The notes: generated by a model not told the origin, from the sequence alone. 14,278 bases of DNA from Pseudomonadota bacterium (GCA_021807975.1 JAKBCJ010000072.1:1-14278), one strand, 5' to 3'. Positions 1-7,230 are shown, numbered from the stretch's first letter. Translations and numbers: made by a program.

Positions 1-1168
1 CGGTGCGCAAGGCGTGGCGCAGGGCCGGCGACGTCCAGTTCAGGTTCGCCCGCAAGGGACGGATGATCTGCTGCCATAGCGACGGCGCCTGTCCCGCCGG
101 ATCGGCACCCGGCTGCAGGTTCGCCGGTACTGCCAGGGTACGCGCGATCCGCAGCCGTTCGGTTATGCCGTCGATCGCCGCCCGCGGGCGCGAGTCCGGC
201 GGCAGCGCCCGGGCATCGGCGACGATGGAATCGATGGAGCGGTTGATCCGGCGATGGGCATCCGGGTCGTCGGTGATGACAACGCGGCCCAGGGTCAGGA
301 TCACCGCGCGCATACGCCGCAAAACCCGCTGAGCCGAACGTCGTTCGGCGGCGGAGCCGTGTTCCAGCAGGTCGCTCAGGCCGATCAGCCCGCCGAATAT
401 CTGATCGGCGGCTTCCACCCGGATGATGGCCTGGGCGGCGCGGTTGCTGGCGGCGCCGCGGGCGCGGACGGTGTCCATGACCGCCGTTCGCGCGGCTTCG
501 ATCGCTTCGCGCGTGGCCCGGCGGTGGATGCGGGCATGCGCTTCCCAGGCGGCCTCGGTCATTCCGGGGGCCTGAACCAGCCCGTGCAGGTCGCGGGTAA
601 GTTCGGACAACTGGCGATACGCCTCGGCCACCGCCCGTCTGGCGGGCAGGAACGGGTGGATGCGCCAAATCACCATCGTCAGCAAAATCGCCCACACGGC
701 GCCGGCGATGAACGACGCGGCGAGGATGGCGGCCTCGGTTGGACTGGGGTTGCCGCGATCGAGCGACAGAATCTGAACAGTGGCGAGCAGGCCGCCAAGC
801 TGCTGGGGCGCCTGTCCATAGATGCGGGCGAACGAGGAGCAGAACAGGCCGAACACGCCCAGCGGCAGCGCGACGATCGGGCCGAAATCGCGCAGCAGAC
901 CAAAGATCGCGGTGATGGCCGCGCCGGTCAGGGCGAAGGCGATCAGCACCGGGATGCGGCGGCGGATCGGGCCGCCGGGGTCGCAAATGCAGGTCAGCAG
1001 CGCGGCGAGGGCGGCTTCGCGCAGCGGGGCGAAGTCCAGGTATTCGTTCAGGGCGATGATAACGGCGACCGACAGGCCGGCGCGGGCGCCTTCCGACAGG
1101 CTGATCGCCCGCACGTTCACCACGATCGGCAGGCGGGCGAGGTCGGGGGCTTGGAAGGCGGAACGCAT
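1..1168 (-). CDS. FUSC-family membrane protein (partial, C-terminus cut by window edge)
   Basis: Reading the minus strand from ATG at 1168 gives an uninterrupted 389-codon frame to position 1. The stop lies outside the window. Hydrophobic helices are visible at about residues 30-45, 50-65, 72-92, 97-117 and 145-170, followed by a long soluble helical region (about 175-370) rich in Ala, Arg and Glu. The last visible residues (about 375-389, with NLNWTSPALRHALRT) match the start of the second membrane bundle in the FUSC / aromatic-acid-exporter family. Members are inner-membrane proteins linked to export of aromatic acids or similar compounds; the substrate here is unknown. The start lies six bases after the tadA stop (TAA at 1177-1175) and in the same reading frame, so the two are probably co-transcribed. 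No strong ribosome binding site is visible. I am confident of the family, not of the substrate. Confidence 0.85.
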   Translation of the reverse strand, partial: MRSAFQAPDLARLPIVVNVRAISLSEGARAGLSVAVIIALNEYLDFAPLREAALAALLTCICDPGGPIRRRIPVLIAFALTGAAITAIFGLLRDFGPIVALPLGVFGLFCSSFARIYGQAPQQLGGLLATVQILSLDRGNPSPTEAAILAASFIAGAVWAILLTMVIWRIHPFLPARRAVAEAYRQLSELTRDLHGLVQAPGMTEAAWEAHARIHRRATREAIEAARTAVMDTVRARGAASNRAAQAIIRVEAADQIFGGLIGLSDLLEHGSAAERRSAQRVLRRMRAVILTLGRVVITDDPDAHRRINRSIDSIVADARALPPDSRPRAAIDGITERLRIARTLAVPANLQPGADPAGQAPSLWQQIIRPLRANLNWTSPALRHALRT

Positions 1169-1174
1169 GCTGGC

Positions 1175-1639
1175 TTATTGCCGCCTTGCCCGAAAAAAGT
1201 CGCGCAGCAATGTGGCGGCTTCGGTTTCGCGGACACCGCCGACGATGTCGGGGCGGTGATGGCAGGAGGACGCGTCGAAAACGCGGGCGCCGTGATCGAC
1301 TCCGCCGCCCTTGGGGTCGTAGGCGCCGAAGATCAGGCGGCGGACCCGGAACAGGCTGATGGCCTGGGCGCACATCGGGCACGGTTCCAGGGTGACGATC
1401 AGGTCGCACTCCGGCAGGCGGGGGCTGTTCAGCAAGGCGGCGGCGGCGCGCAAGGCGAGGATTTCGGCGTGGGCGGTGGGGTCGTTATCGGCCTCTGTCC
1501 GGTTGCCGGCGGCGGCGAGGATCGCGCCGTTGGGGCCTAGAACGACGGCACCGACGGGGATTTCGCCGCGGGCGGCGGCGGCACGGGCTTGCGCCAGGGC
1601 TTGGTCCATTCCGGCGGTCCGGGTTGGGTCGATCTGCAT
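1175..1639 (-). CDS. tadA: tRNA-specific adenosine deaminase TadA
   Basis: The 154-residue protein is a zinc-dependent cytidine/adenosine deaminase-fold enzyme. TadA converts adenosine 34 to inosine in the anticodon of tRNA-Arg(ACG). The zinc and catalytic residues are all present: H57 and E59 in the HAE motif, and C87 and C90 in PCPMC. The conserved IPVGAV stretch (27-32), NRT (46-48) and DPTAHAE (53-59), and the C-terminal FFRARR (148-153), fit the family. Length is normal. The ATG at 1639 has no Shine-Dalgarno sequence. Met11 (ATG at 1609) aligns about as well with the E. coli N-terminus as I remember it, so the true start is uncertain. It leads the pair with the FUSC gene. A related nucleoside or guanine deaminase is possible but less likely. 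Confidence 0.88.
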   Translation of the reverse strand: MQIDPTRTAGMDQALAQARAAAARGEIPVGAVVLGPNGAILAAAGNRTEADNDPTAHAEILALRAAAALLNSPRLPECDLIVTLEPCPMCAQAISLFRVRRLIFGAYDPKGGGVDHGARVFDASSCHHRPDIVGGVRETEAATLLRDFFRARRQ

Positions 1640-1657
1640 GGGGGGCGTTATAGCGGG

Positions 1658-1687
1658 TTGCTTTGTTGGTTGGGGGGATTGTATAGC
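1658..1687 (+). promoter_or_regulatory. candidate promoter for tRNA-Thr
   Basis: TTGCTT (1658-1663) and TATAGC (1682-1687) are separated by 18 bases. A start near 1694 would lie about 10 bases before the tRNA. The hexamers only partly match the sigma-70 consensus, so this is a position-based guess. Confidence 0.3.
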
Positions 1688-1704
1688 GTGGCACCGCTTG
1701 GACG

Positions 1705-1779
<75 letters not shown>

Positions 1780-2293
1780 TTCTATACCAATGGGTTAGAC
1801 CCCGTTCCGGCCGAAAATAGCGAGTTGCAACAAACCTTGCGGACCCGGCGGTAGCGTCTTTGCGTCCGGCTTCTGGCCCACCCGATAGATCGAGCGTGCG
1901 GTTGCTACACATTCGCGCCGAGCACGGAGGATGGCCGAAATGGGCTACCATCAACTGTTATGGCGCCTATGAGATTCCTCAAAAGCCACCACCTGAGCAG
2001 CGCCGGGTCGCTGCGCCATCGCACCGCCCGCACAAGTACGCGATTGAATTCGCGCAAGCGGAGGAACTTGATCCACGTCAAGGAGCCTCAAGCCGCATGT
2101 GCAAAAAGACTACCACCGTAGATTTGCGGAGGGGAAATTTGAACGGGCTCGACGACCACGATGCCGTTCGCCTTGCCACCGCGCAGTTGAGGAGATTTCT
2201 CCGCAATGCACCCGCTACAGGAACTTAGATAACCGCGCGTAAGCTGCTGTTATAATTCTCCAAACTCAATATAAAATCAGCCATAACAATTAA
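1780..2293. other. non-coding stretch, no convincing gene
   Basis: About 510 bases between the tRNA and the palindrome. The open frames here have no ribosome binding site and no recognisable domain. The minus-strand frame over 1742-1954 begins its reading inside the antisense of the tRNA. Base composition changes along the stretch: GC-rich and featureless to about 2230, then clearly AT-rich. A decayed mobile-element fragment is possible, but I cannot recognise one. Confidence 0.5.
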
Positions 2294-2310
2294 ATGTACA
2301 GGTTGTACAT
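2294..2310. promoter_or_regulatory. perfect palindrome, candidate operator
   Basis: ATGTACA-GGT-TGTACAT is a perfect inverted repeat with 7-base arms and a 3-base spacer. It lies in the AT-rich region 8 bases upstream of the candidate -35 element of the peptide cassette, where an activator dimer would bind. The half-site TGTACA is reminiscent of LuxR-type boxes, but no regulator gene is in the window and the binder is unknown. Confidence 0.5.
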
Positions 2311-2318
2311 ATTTTCTA

Positions 2319-2347
2319 TTGATTTTTTCTTCCTACAGATTTTTAAT
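2319..2347 (+). promoter_or_regulatory. candidate sigma-70 promoter of the peptide cassette
   Basis: TTGATT (2319-2324) and TTTAAT (2342-2347) are separated by exactly 17 bases. This predicts transcription from about 2354 and a leader of about 28 bases before the ATG at 2382. The region is strongly AT-rich compared with its surroundings. It would drive the first precursor and probably the genes behind it. Confidence 0.4.
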
Positions 2348-2381
2348 GCTTGCGCTAACCATCAACGAGGGAGCGAAACTG

Positions 2382-2621
2382 ATGTTCAGTCAACGTCAAT
2401 ACATTGCGTCGAAGCCGACAGTGCTGTCGGATGAGATGCTGAACAAAGTCGCAGGGGGAAAGGGTCCGCCGATCTTTTACCAAGAAACAAGCCCCGAAGG
2501 TACCACGGCTTGCCGTCCCGCCAAGGCGCCGTTGACCACAGGCAATGGAGGAGTTTTTACTATCAATCTCGACGGCAGTGGTAACCCTATACAATGTCCT
2601 CCCGGGGGAGGCGAGGGGTAA
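2382..2621 (+). CDS. double-glycine leader peptide precursor 1 (two-cysteine core)
   Basis: The 79-residue product is not a known named peptide. Its leader ends LSDEMLNKVAGG (15-26) and has the canonical double-glycine pattern: Leu at -12, Leu at -7, Val at -4, Gly-Gly at -2/-1. C39 peptidases such as the one encoded at 4795-6999 cut after this motif. The released core (27-79, 53 residues) is polar, rich in Pro, Gly and Thr, and has two cysteines (C44, C72) that could form one disulfide. It ends in CPPGGGEG. The ATG at 2382 was chosen because AGGGAG (2368-2373) sits 8 bases upstream. The same frame is open further upstream but offers only a TTG with no binding site. No modification enzyme is nearby, so the core may be unmodified (microcin/bacteriocin-like). 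Its function is unproven. Confidence 0.78.
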   Translation: MFSQRQYIASKPTVLSDEMLNKVAGGKGPPIFYQETSPEGTTACRPAKAPLTTGNGGVFTINLDGSGNPIQCPPGGGEG

Positions 2622-2713
2622 GTACCGGCTCCACGGTGCCTGCCGCAGTATCAAAGCCTAGCCCAGTCGCGGCCGGCAGCTGCCATGTGGTCGGTCGCGA
2701 CGTCGGGTTCGCG

Positions 2714-2743
2714 TTGAAAGCAGGTCAATATAAGAGCTATTTC
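2714..2743 (+). promoter_or_regulatory. weak candidate promoter before precursor 2
   Basis: TTGAAA (2714-2719) and TATTTC (2738-2743) are 18 bases apart, and TATAAG also occurs at 2729-2734. A start near 2750 would give a leader of about 25 bases for the gene at 2775. The 153-base gap after precursor 1 holds no other feature I can name. Confidence 0.25.
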
Positions 2744-2774
2744 CTCGTGCCACTATCAATAACGAAGTCCACTC

Positions 2775-3011
2775 ATGTTTATATTTAGCAACATAATCGT
2801 ATCGGGAACTTTGGCTACATTGCCGGACGACATGCTGGATAAAGTGGCCGGCGGTATGATGACAGAAGGAATGATGGGAGGCCGGATGGGTGGTGGCATG
2901 ATGGGAGGGCACAAGCGGCACGGTGGGTCCGGCAGTGGTGTTGGCGAGGACGGTAGCGGCGGCGGTATTGGCAGCCATGAGGGTGGAGGCGAAACAGGGC
3001 TCTTGCCATAA
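2775..3011 (+). CDS. double-glycine leader peptide precursor 2 (Gly/Met/His-rich core)
   Basis: The 78-residue product has the leader end LPDDMLDKVAGG (16-27), with Leu -12, Leu -7, Val -4 and Gly-Gly -2/-1 as in its two neighbours. The predicted 51-residue core is low-complexity: 22 Gly, 7 Met and 3 His. It begins with MM..MMGG..MGGGMMGG, then HKRH, then a Gly/Ser/Glu tail. Nothing in it resembles a folded bacteriocin. Met clusters with His suggest metal, especially Cu(I), binding; this is inference. The start at 2775 has only a poor binding site (GAAG near 2764), so translation may be weak. The leader and its place in the cassette make it a substrate of the PCAT at 4795-6999. Without the leader I would have rejected the frame as chance low complexity. 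Confidence 0.72.
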   Translation: MFIFSNIIVSGTLATLPDDMLDKVAGGMMTEGMMGGRMGGGMMGGHKRHGGSGSGVGEDGSGGGIGSHEGGGETGLLP

Positions 3012-3076
3012 ACTTCTACAAGTCAGTCAGGTGGTATCAGCCTGGCCGCGGTCACTGCTGTCAGAGGAAGACGAAG

Positions 3077-3343
3077 ATGACAAAGCCCTACACTGCAACG
3101 GCACTTTACAGCCCGCCGTCCGCCGCGCCCGTCGAATTGACCGATGAAATGCTCGACATAGTTTCAGGCGGCAGCAACGGCATCGGCACGACCATGGGGC
3201 CTGAACTGGCCGCTGCGGGCGGCATGCCGGGCATGATGGCCAAAATGGGCGCGACGGTCGGGGAGCCCATGGGTCAGATGCTTCATAACTTCCATGGCAT
3301 GAAAGCGATGATGACCAGCACGGGGATGAGCAGCACCGGCTAG
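3077..3343 (+). CDS. double-glycine leader peptide precursor 3 (Met-rich core)
   Basis: The 88-residue product has the leader end LTDEMLDIVSGG (21-32), again with Leu -12, Leu -7, Val -4 and Gly-Gly. Ser replaces Ala at -3. The predicted 56-residue core contains 11 Met, spread as single residues and pairs (M40, M50, M53, M54, M57, M65, M68, M75, M78, M79, M84), with His at 70 and 73 and no Cys. Spacing of the hydrophobic residues around 44-80 could allow an amphipathic helix, as in pore-forming class II peptides. AGAGGAAG at 3063-3070 lies 6 bases before the ATG, the best ribosome binding site of the three. The gene follows precursor 2 by 65 bases and precedes the HlyD gene by 174. Its role is unknown: bacteriocin, signalling peptide or metal-binding peptide. 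Confidence 0.78.
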   Translation: MTKPYTATALYSPPSAAPVELTDEMLDIVSGGSNGIGTTMGPELAAAGGMPGMMAKMGATVGEPMGQMLHNFHGMKAMMTSTGMSSTG

Positions 3344-3459
3344 CGGACCATACCGGGGGCGCGCAGGCCCGCTCTTCCCGAGTGCAGGCAGCCTCTTTCA
3401 CATACCGGCCTACCCGCTGCAAATCGCGGCCCCTGTCATTTTCGTTGCAAAAACAAACC

Positions 3460-3465
3460 TATAAT
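3460..3465 (+). promoter_or_regulatory. candidate -10 element before the export genes
   Basis: A perfect TATAAT lies 52 bases before the HlyD start, but no good -35 is found at the proper distance (TTGCAA at 3445-3450 is too close). It may allow separate expression of the exporter. The rest of the 3344-3517 gap shows no clear terminator. Confidence 0.25.
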
Positions 3466-3517
3466 CGTCCGGCCCCGTACACCGTAATCGGCGCGACACA
3501 GGAGCAAAGCGTTCAAG

Positions 3518-4798
3518 ATGAGTTCCCTGCAACAGGGCCTGTTCCGTCCGGAATCACTCCGCGCCCGAGAAACGGCCTGGCTCGGCCGGCCGGGACTTAC
3601 GCTGGATCTTTCCGCCACCTTCACCAGCATCGGGGCAGTCGCGCTTGCGGCCGCAACGGCGGCGCTCATCGCCTTCGGCACTTACACCCGCCGCGTCGAA
3701 CTACAAGGCGCGGTGATTCCGGATACGGGGCTGGTCGCGATCTCCGCACCCGAACACGGCCAGGTTGTTGCCCTCGCAGTCCATGAGGGCGACAACGTGC
3801 AGAAGAACGCATTGCTCTACACGCTCAATCTCGACACCGCTACCAAGGATGGCGCCACCCAGCAGCAGATCACCGATGCTCTCGTCGCGCAGCGGGCAAC
3901 CTTCATCCAGCAGATTGCCAGCCGGCAGCGCATCGGCACCGCCAAGAATGAAGCGCTGCGCAGAAAGCTTGCCAACTTGCGGGCGCAGGACGAACAATTT
4001 GTGCAGCAGATCACCCTGCAGCAGACATTCGTCAGGCACATGTATGACGAATACGCAATACTTCAGCCGCTGATCCAGTCGCACAACGTGCCGCTGAATG
4101 AAGTCAGCGCACGGGAACAGGCCTGGATGCAGGCGCAATCCAGCCTGCAGCAGCTCAAGGACAGCGAATTGCACGTGCAGGCCGAGATCGGCAACGTCCG
4201 GTTCGATGTCGATACGAATGACATCGACGCACGCAACGACATTGACACGTTGCGGACCAAAATTAACGATGTGGATCAGGCGCTTGCCCGCAGTGAAGCG
4301 CATCGGGTGATCGAGATCCGCGCGCCGGCCGCGGGCGTCGTCACCGCGATCCTGGCGCAGCCGGGACAGTTGATCGCCCAGGGTGGCCCCATGCTCTCCA
4401 TCGTGCCGCAGCACGACCACATGCAGGCGCAGTTGCTTGCGCCGAGCAGCGCGATCGGCTTCATCCATGCTGGGGCGCGCGTGCTGCTGCGATACAGCGC
4501 TTTCCCCTACCAGAAATACGGCCAGTACCATGGCCGCGTGGCCGATGTTTCTCACGTGGCGTTGCGGCCGACCGAGGTACAGGACCTGCTGGCGGGTGCA
4601 TCGTCCAACAAACAGGCCGGATCCTGGTACCGCATCACTGTGCAGCCGGATCGCGACCACGTCATTATTGACGGTCAGGAACAGGGGCTGCCCGCCGGAA
4701 TGCAGGTCCAAGCGGTGGTGCTGCTGGACCGCCGGCCGCTGTATCAATGGATCGTAGAGCCGCTTTACGGCCTTGCGCGGGCGGCGCACGGCCAATGA
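3518..4798 (+). CDS. HlyD/CvaA-type membrane fusion protein of a peptide exporter
   Basis: The 426-residue protein is the periplasmic adaptor linking an inner-membrane ABC exporter to an outer-membrane TolC-like channel. It has a short cytoplasmic N-terminus, one membrane helix (about 37-55), and two halves of a biotinyl-lipoyl-like domain (about 60-100 and 265-297, the second with RAPAAGVV). Between them lies a long alpha-helical hairpin (about 112-260) rich in Gln and Ala. The C-terminal beta-barrel contains YQKYGQYHGRV (331-341), a stretch typical of the CvaA/HlyD group that works with peptidase-containing ABC transporters. AGGAG at 3500-3504 is 13 bases upstream of the ATG, rather far. 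The stop overlaps the next start as ATGA, which implies translational coupling. A colicin V-like export role follows from the three GG-leader genes upstream. No TolC gene is in the window. Confidence 0.9.
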   Translation: MSSLQQGLFRPESLRARETAWLGRPGLTLDLSATFTSIGAVALAAATAALIAFGTYTRRVELQGAVIPDTGLVAISAPEHGQVVALAVHEGDNVQKNALLYTLNLDTATKDGATQQQITDALVAQRATFIQQIASRQRIGTAKNEALRRKLANLRAQDEQFVQQITLQQTFVRHMYDEYAILQPLIQSHNVPLNEVSAREQAWMQAQSSLQQLKDSELHVQAEIGNVRFDVDTNDIDARNDIDTLRTKINDVDQALARSEAHRVIEIRAPAAGVVTAILAQPGQLIAQGGPMLSIVPQHDHMQAQLLAPSSAIGFIHAGARVLLRYSAFPYQKYGQYHGRVADVSHVALRPTEVQDLLAGASSNKQAGSWYRITVQPDRDHVIIDGQEQGLPAGMQVQAVVLLDRRPLYQWIVEPLYGLARAAHGQ

Positions 4799-6999
4799 GC
4801 ACCGAAGCAGCGCAACCACTCACGCGCATGCGGCAGGCTGCCTCGGCCATCGCCGCCTGGCGGCGCACGCCGCTGGTGCTGCAGACCGAGGCTGCGGAAT
4901 GCGGCCTTGCGTGTCTGGCAATGATAGCCGGCCGCTACGGCCACCGGCTCGACCTGCCCATATTGCGGCAGCGTTACAGCCTCTCGCTGAAAGGCATGAC
5001 TCTGCAGGACATCGTGCGGCTCGGCCATAAGCTGAACCTCGCACTGCGGGCCTTGCGCGTGGAACTGCCACACCTGCCGCAGCTTCGCCTGCCCTGCATC
5101 CTGCACTGGGACCACAACCACTTTGTCGTGCTGACACATGTCGGACGGCGCGGCATTACCATCCACGATCCCGCCGTCGGGCGGCGGCATATCCGTATGG
5201 AGGAGGTGGACCGGCGCTTCACCGGCATCGCGCTGGAGGCATGGCCGGCCGAAGGCTTTGAACGGCGGACCGAGCGCGCGCGCATCAAGCTCCGCCAGCT
5301 GCTGCACCGCACGGACGGTTTCTGGCGCGCGTCGGTCAAAGTGCTGGCCATGTCGCTGGTGCTCGAAGCCACCGCCATCGCCATGCCGATCGGCTTTCAG
5401 ATCGTGCTGGATCAGGTCGTGGTTTCCGACGACCGCGATCTGCTGATGCTGGTGGCGCTCGGGCTTGGGCTGCTGGTGGTGTTCCGCGGGTTTATCGACT
5501 TCGTGCGGTCCTGGGCGATCATGGCGGCCGGCGCCAGCCTGACGCTGCAATGGAAAATGAGCCTGTTCCGCCACCTGATGCGCCTGCCGCTGGGGTTCTT
5601 CGAGCAGCGGCACGTGGGTGATATCGTCTCCCGCTTCGGCTCGATCGATACGATCCAGCAGACGCTGAACATGAGCGCGGTTTCCGGCATCGTAGACGGC
5701 GTCATGGCGTTCGCGCTTGTGTTGATGATGTGGCTGTATGCGCCATGGCTGGCGCTGCTGGCCGTTGCATCCACCACCCTCTACGGGCTGGCCCGCAGCT
5801 TCGGCTACTGGCTCTACCGTCGCGCCAACGAAGAGGCGATTGTCTACGCCGCGCAGGAGAACTCGCACTTCATCGAGTCCGTGCGTGGGATGCCTAGCAT
5901 AAAGGCGCTGGCGATCGGCGAGCGCCGGCAGGGCGTGTGGAACAATTTTCTTGCTGACCGTGTGGGTGCTGGTTTGCGCGTGCAGCGCATCGACCTGATC
6001 TTCTCCACCATCAACGGGCTGCTGCTGGGACTGGACCGCGTCGTCATCATCTTCTTCGCAGCACGCGCGGTGCTGGATGGGGCGCTGACCGTTGGCATGC
6101 TGGTGGCATTCCTGGCCTACAAGGACCAGTTTTCACGCCGGGTGACGCAGTGCATGGACACCGTCGTGCGGCTGGGCATGCTGTCTGTGCATGGGGAGCG
6201 GATCGCCGACATCGCGCTTGCAGCGCCCGAACCGGCAGAGCCGTTGCGGATGGAACCGGCGCTTTTCGGCAACGTCCGGCCGGCAGCCCTTCGTGCGCAG
6301 GGGATCGGATTTCGCTATGGAGAAGGCGAGGCAGCGGTGCTGGCCGACTTCGACCTGGATGTCAGGGCCGGTGAATGCGTCGCCATCGCCGGGCCGTCGG
6401 GCGCCGGGAAAACCACCCTGCTGAAGATCCTGTCCGGCCTGATCCAGCCGACGCAGGGCGTGGTGCAACTCGATGGCGTGCCGCTTTCGGCCGTCGGGTT
6501 GGAAGCGTATCGCGCCCAGATCGGCTGCGTTCTGCAGGATGACCGGCTCTTTGCTGGCTCGATTGCCGAGAATATCGCCGGTTTCAGCCCTTCGCCGGAT
6601 TTCGACCGCGTGCAGCAGATGGCTCGGTTGGCGGCAATCCACGATGAGATCCTGCGCATGCCGATGGGGTATGAAACCCTGGTCGGTGACATGGGGAATT
6701 CGCTGTCGGGCGGCCAGATGCAGCGCGTGGTGCTGGCCCGCGCCCTGTATCGCGGACCGCGGATTCTGCTGCTGGACGAAGCCACCAGTCACCTGGACGA
6801 AGAGAACGAGCGCTCTATCAACAAGGCAATCCGTGAACTCGCGACGACCCGCGTGATCGTTGCGCATCGCCGCTCGACGTTGGAGATGGCGGATCGTATC
6901 GTGCCGATCTGGTCGGCGGCAGCCGTGGCTCGGCGCGCGGTTGACAATATTCAGCCAGCGGACGATGTCGCCCCGCTGCTGGCCGCCCACTCCCAGTGA
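4795..6999 (+). CDS. peptidase-containing ABC transporter (C39 PCAT, CvaB-like)
   Basis: The 734-residue protein should both cleave double-glycine leaders and export the freed peptides across the inner membrane. The N-terminal C39 peptidase (about 25-150) keeps its catalytic set: C36 in AECGLACL, H109 in HNHFVVL and D125 in HDPA. The membrane domain (about 175-445) has six helices, grouped near 177-208, 216-242, 300-333 and 401-442. The nucleotide-binding domain has Walker A GPSGAGKT (533-540), the Q-loop Q581, the signature LSGGQ (637-641), Walker B ILLLDEA (657-663) and the switch H691. I chose ATG 4795 because it overlaps the HlyD stop by 4 bases; an in-frame ATG at 4747 lies well inside the HlyD gene. 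Length is normal for the family (700-750). All key residues are intact, so the enzyme is likely active, and the three precursors upstream are its obvious substrates. Confidence 0.94.
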   Translation: MSTEAAQPLTRMRQAASAIAAWRRTPLVLQTEAAECGLACLAMIAGRYGHRLDLPILRQRYSLSLKGMTLQDIVRLGHKLNLALRALRVELPHLPQLRLPCILHWDHNHFVVLTHVGRRGITIHDPAVGRRHIRMEEVDRRFTGIALEAWPAEGFERRTERARIKLRQLLHRTDGFWRASVKVLAMSLVLEATAIAMPIGFQIVLDQVVVSDDRDLLMLVALGLGLLVVFRGFIDFVRSWAIMAAGASLTLQWKMSLFRHLMRLPLGFFEQRHVGDIVSRFGSIDTIQQTLNMSAVSGIVDGVMAFALVLMMWLYAPWLALLAVASTTLYGLARSFGYWLYRRANEEAIVYAAQENSHFIESVRGMPSIKALAIGERRQGVWNNFLADRVGAGLRVQRIDLIFSTINGLLLGLDRVVIIFFAARAVLDGALTVGMLVAFLAYKDQFSRRVTQCMDTVVRLGMLSVHGERIADIALAAPEPAEPLRMEPALFGNVRPAALRAQGIGFRYGEGEAAVLADFDLDVRAGECVAIAGPSGAGKTTLLKILSGLIQPTQGVVQLDGVPLSAVGLEAYRAQIGCVLQDDRLFAGSIAENIAGFSPSPDFDRVQQMARLAAIHDEILRMPMGYETLVGDMGNSLSGGQMQRVVLARALYRGPRILLLDEATSHLDEENERSINKAIRELATTRVIVAHRRSTLEMADRIVPIWSAAAVARRAVDNIQPADDVAPLLAAHSQ

Positions 7000-7230
7000 G
7001 TGAGGTGGTCCCCCTTCGCCGGACAGTTTTGCGGCCTCGTTAAGCTAATCCGTGGTTCATCCTCGAACGCCTTCGTAAACCGCTTCTGTTGTACCACCGG
7101 CCCCCCTCGCCTCATCGGAAACCCTCCCCTTTCCCGGGGCCAATCCATCCACCAGCGCGCTCGCTTCAAGGCTCATATGGTAGATCCGATGGAGGCCGGT
7201 GCCTGATCTCAGACAGCGGCAACCGAGCGG
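7000..7230. other. convergent intergenic gap, possible insertion-sequence remnant
   Basis: The exporter operon and the giant minus-strand gene point at each other across 231 bases. Immediately after the exporter stop, 7001-7026 reads like an insertion-sequence tip: it begins TGAGGTGGTCCCCC and ends GGACAG. On the minus strand a short frame contains VVQQKRFTKAFEDE, which resembles the start of an IS3-type OrfA, and then runs straight into that tip. This would fit an element with most of its interior deleted. No matching inverted repeat is found at the other side. No clear rho-independent terminator is seen for either gene. Confidence 0.25.

Noticed and set aside
254..1540. 428-residue plus-strand open frame
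   Set aside because: It lies antisense to the FUSC and tadA genes, is rich in Gly, Ala, Arg and Gln with no domain, and is the mirror of GC-rich coding DNA.
1860..2228. 122-residue plus-strand frame
   Set aside because: No ribosome binding site, no recognisable family, and erratic composition. It cannot be called a gene from sequence alone.
3701..4819. 372-residue minus-strand frame
   Set aside because: Antisense to the HlyD gene, which has clear domains and operon structure.
4765..5868. 367-residue minus-strand frame
   Set aside because: Antisense to the PCAT peptidase and membrane domains; His/Gln-rich shadow translation.
7103..7141. Possible terminator hairpin between GGCCCC and GGGGCC
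   Set aside because: The loop is about 30 bases and no T-run follows, so it is not a convincing terminator.
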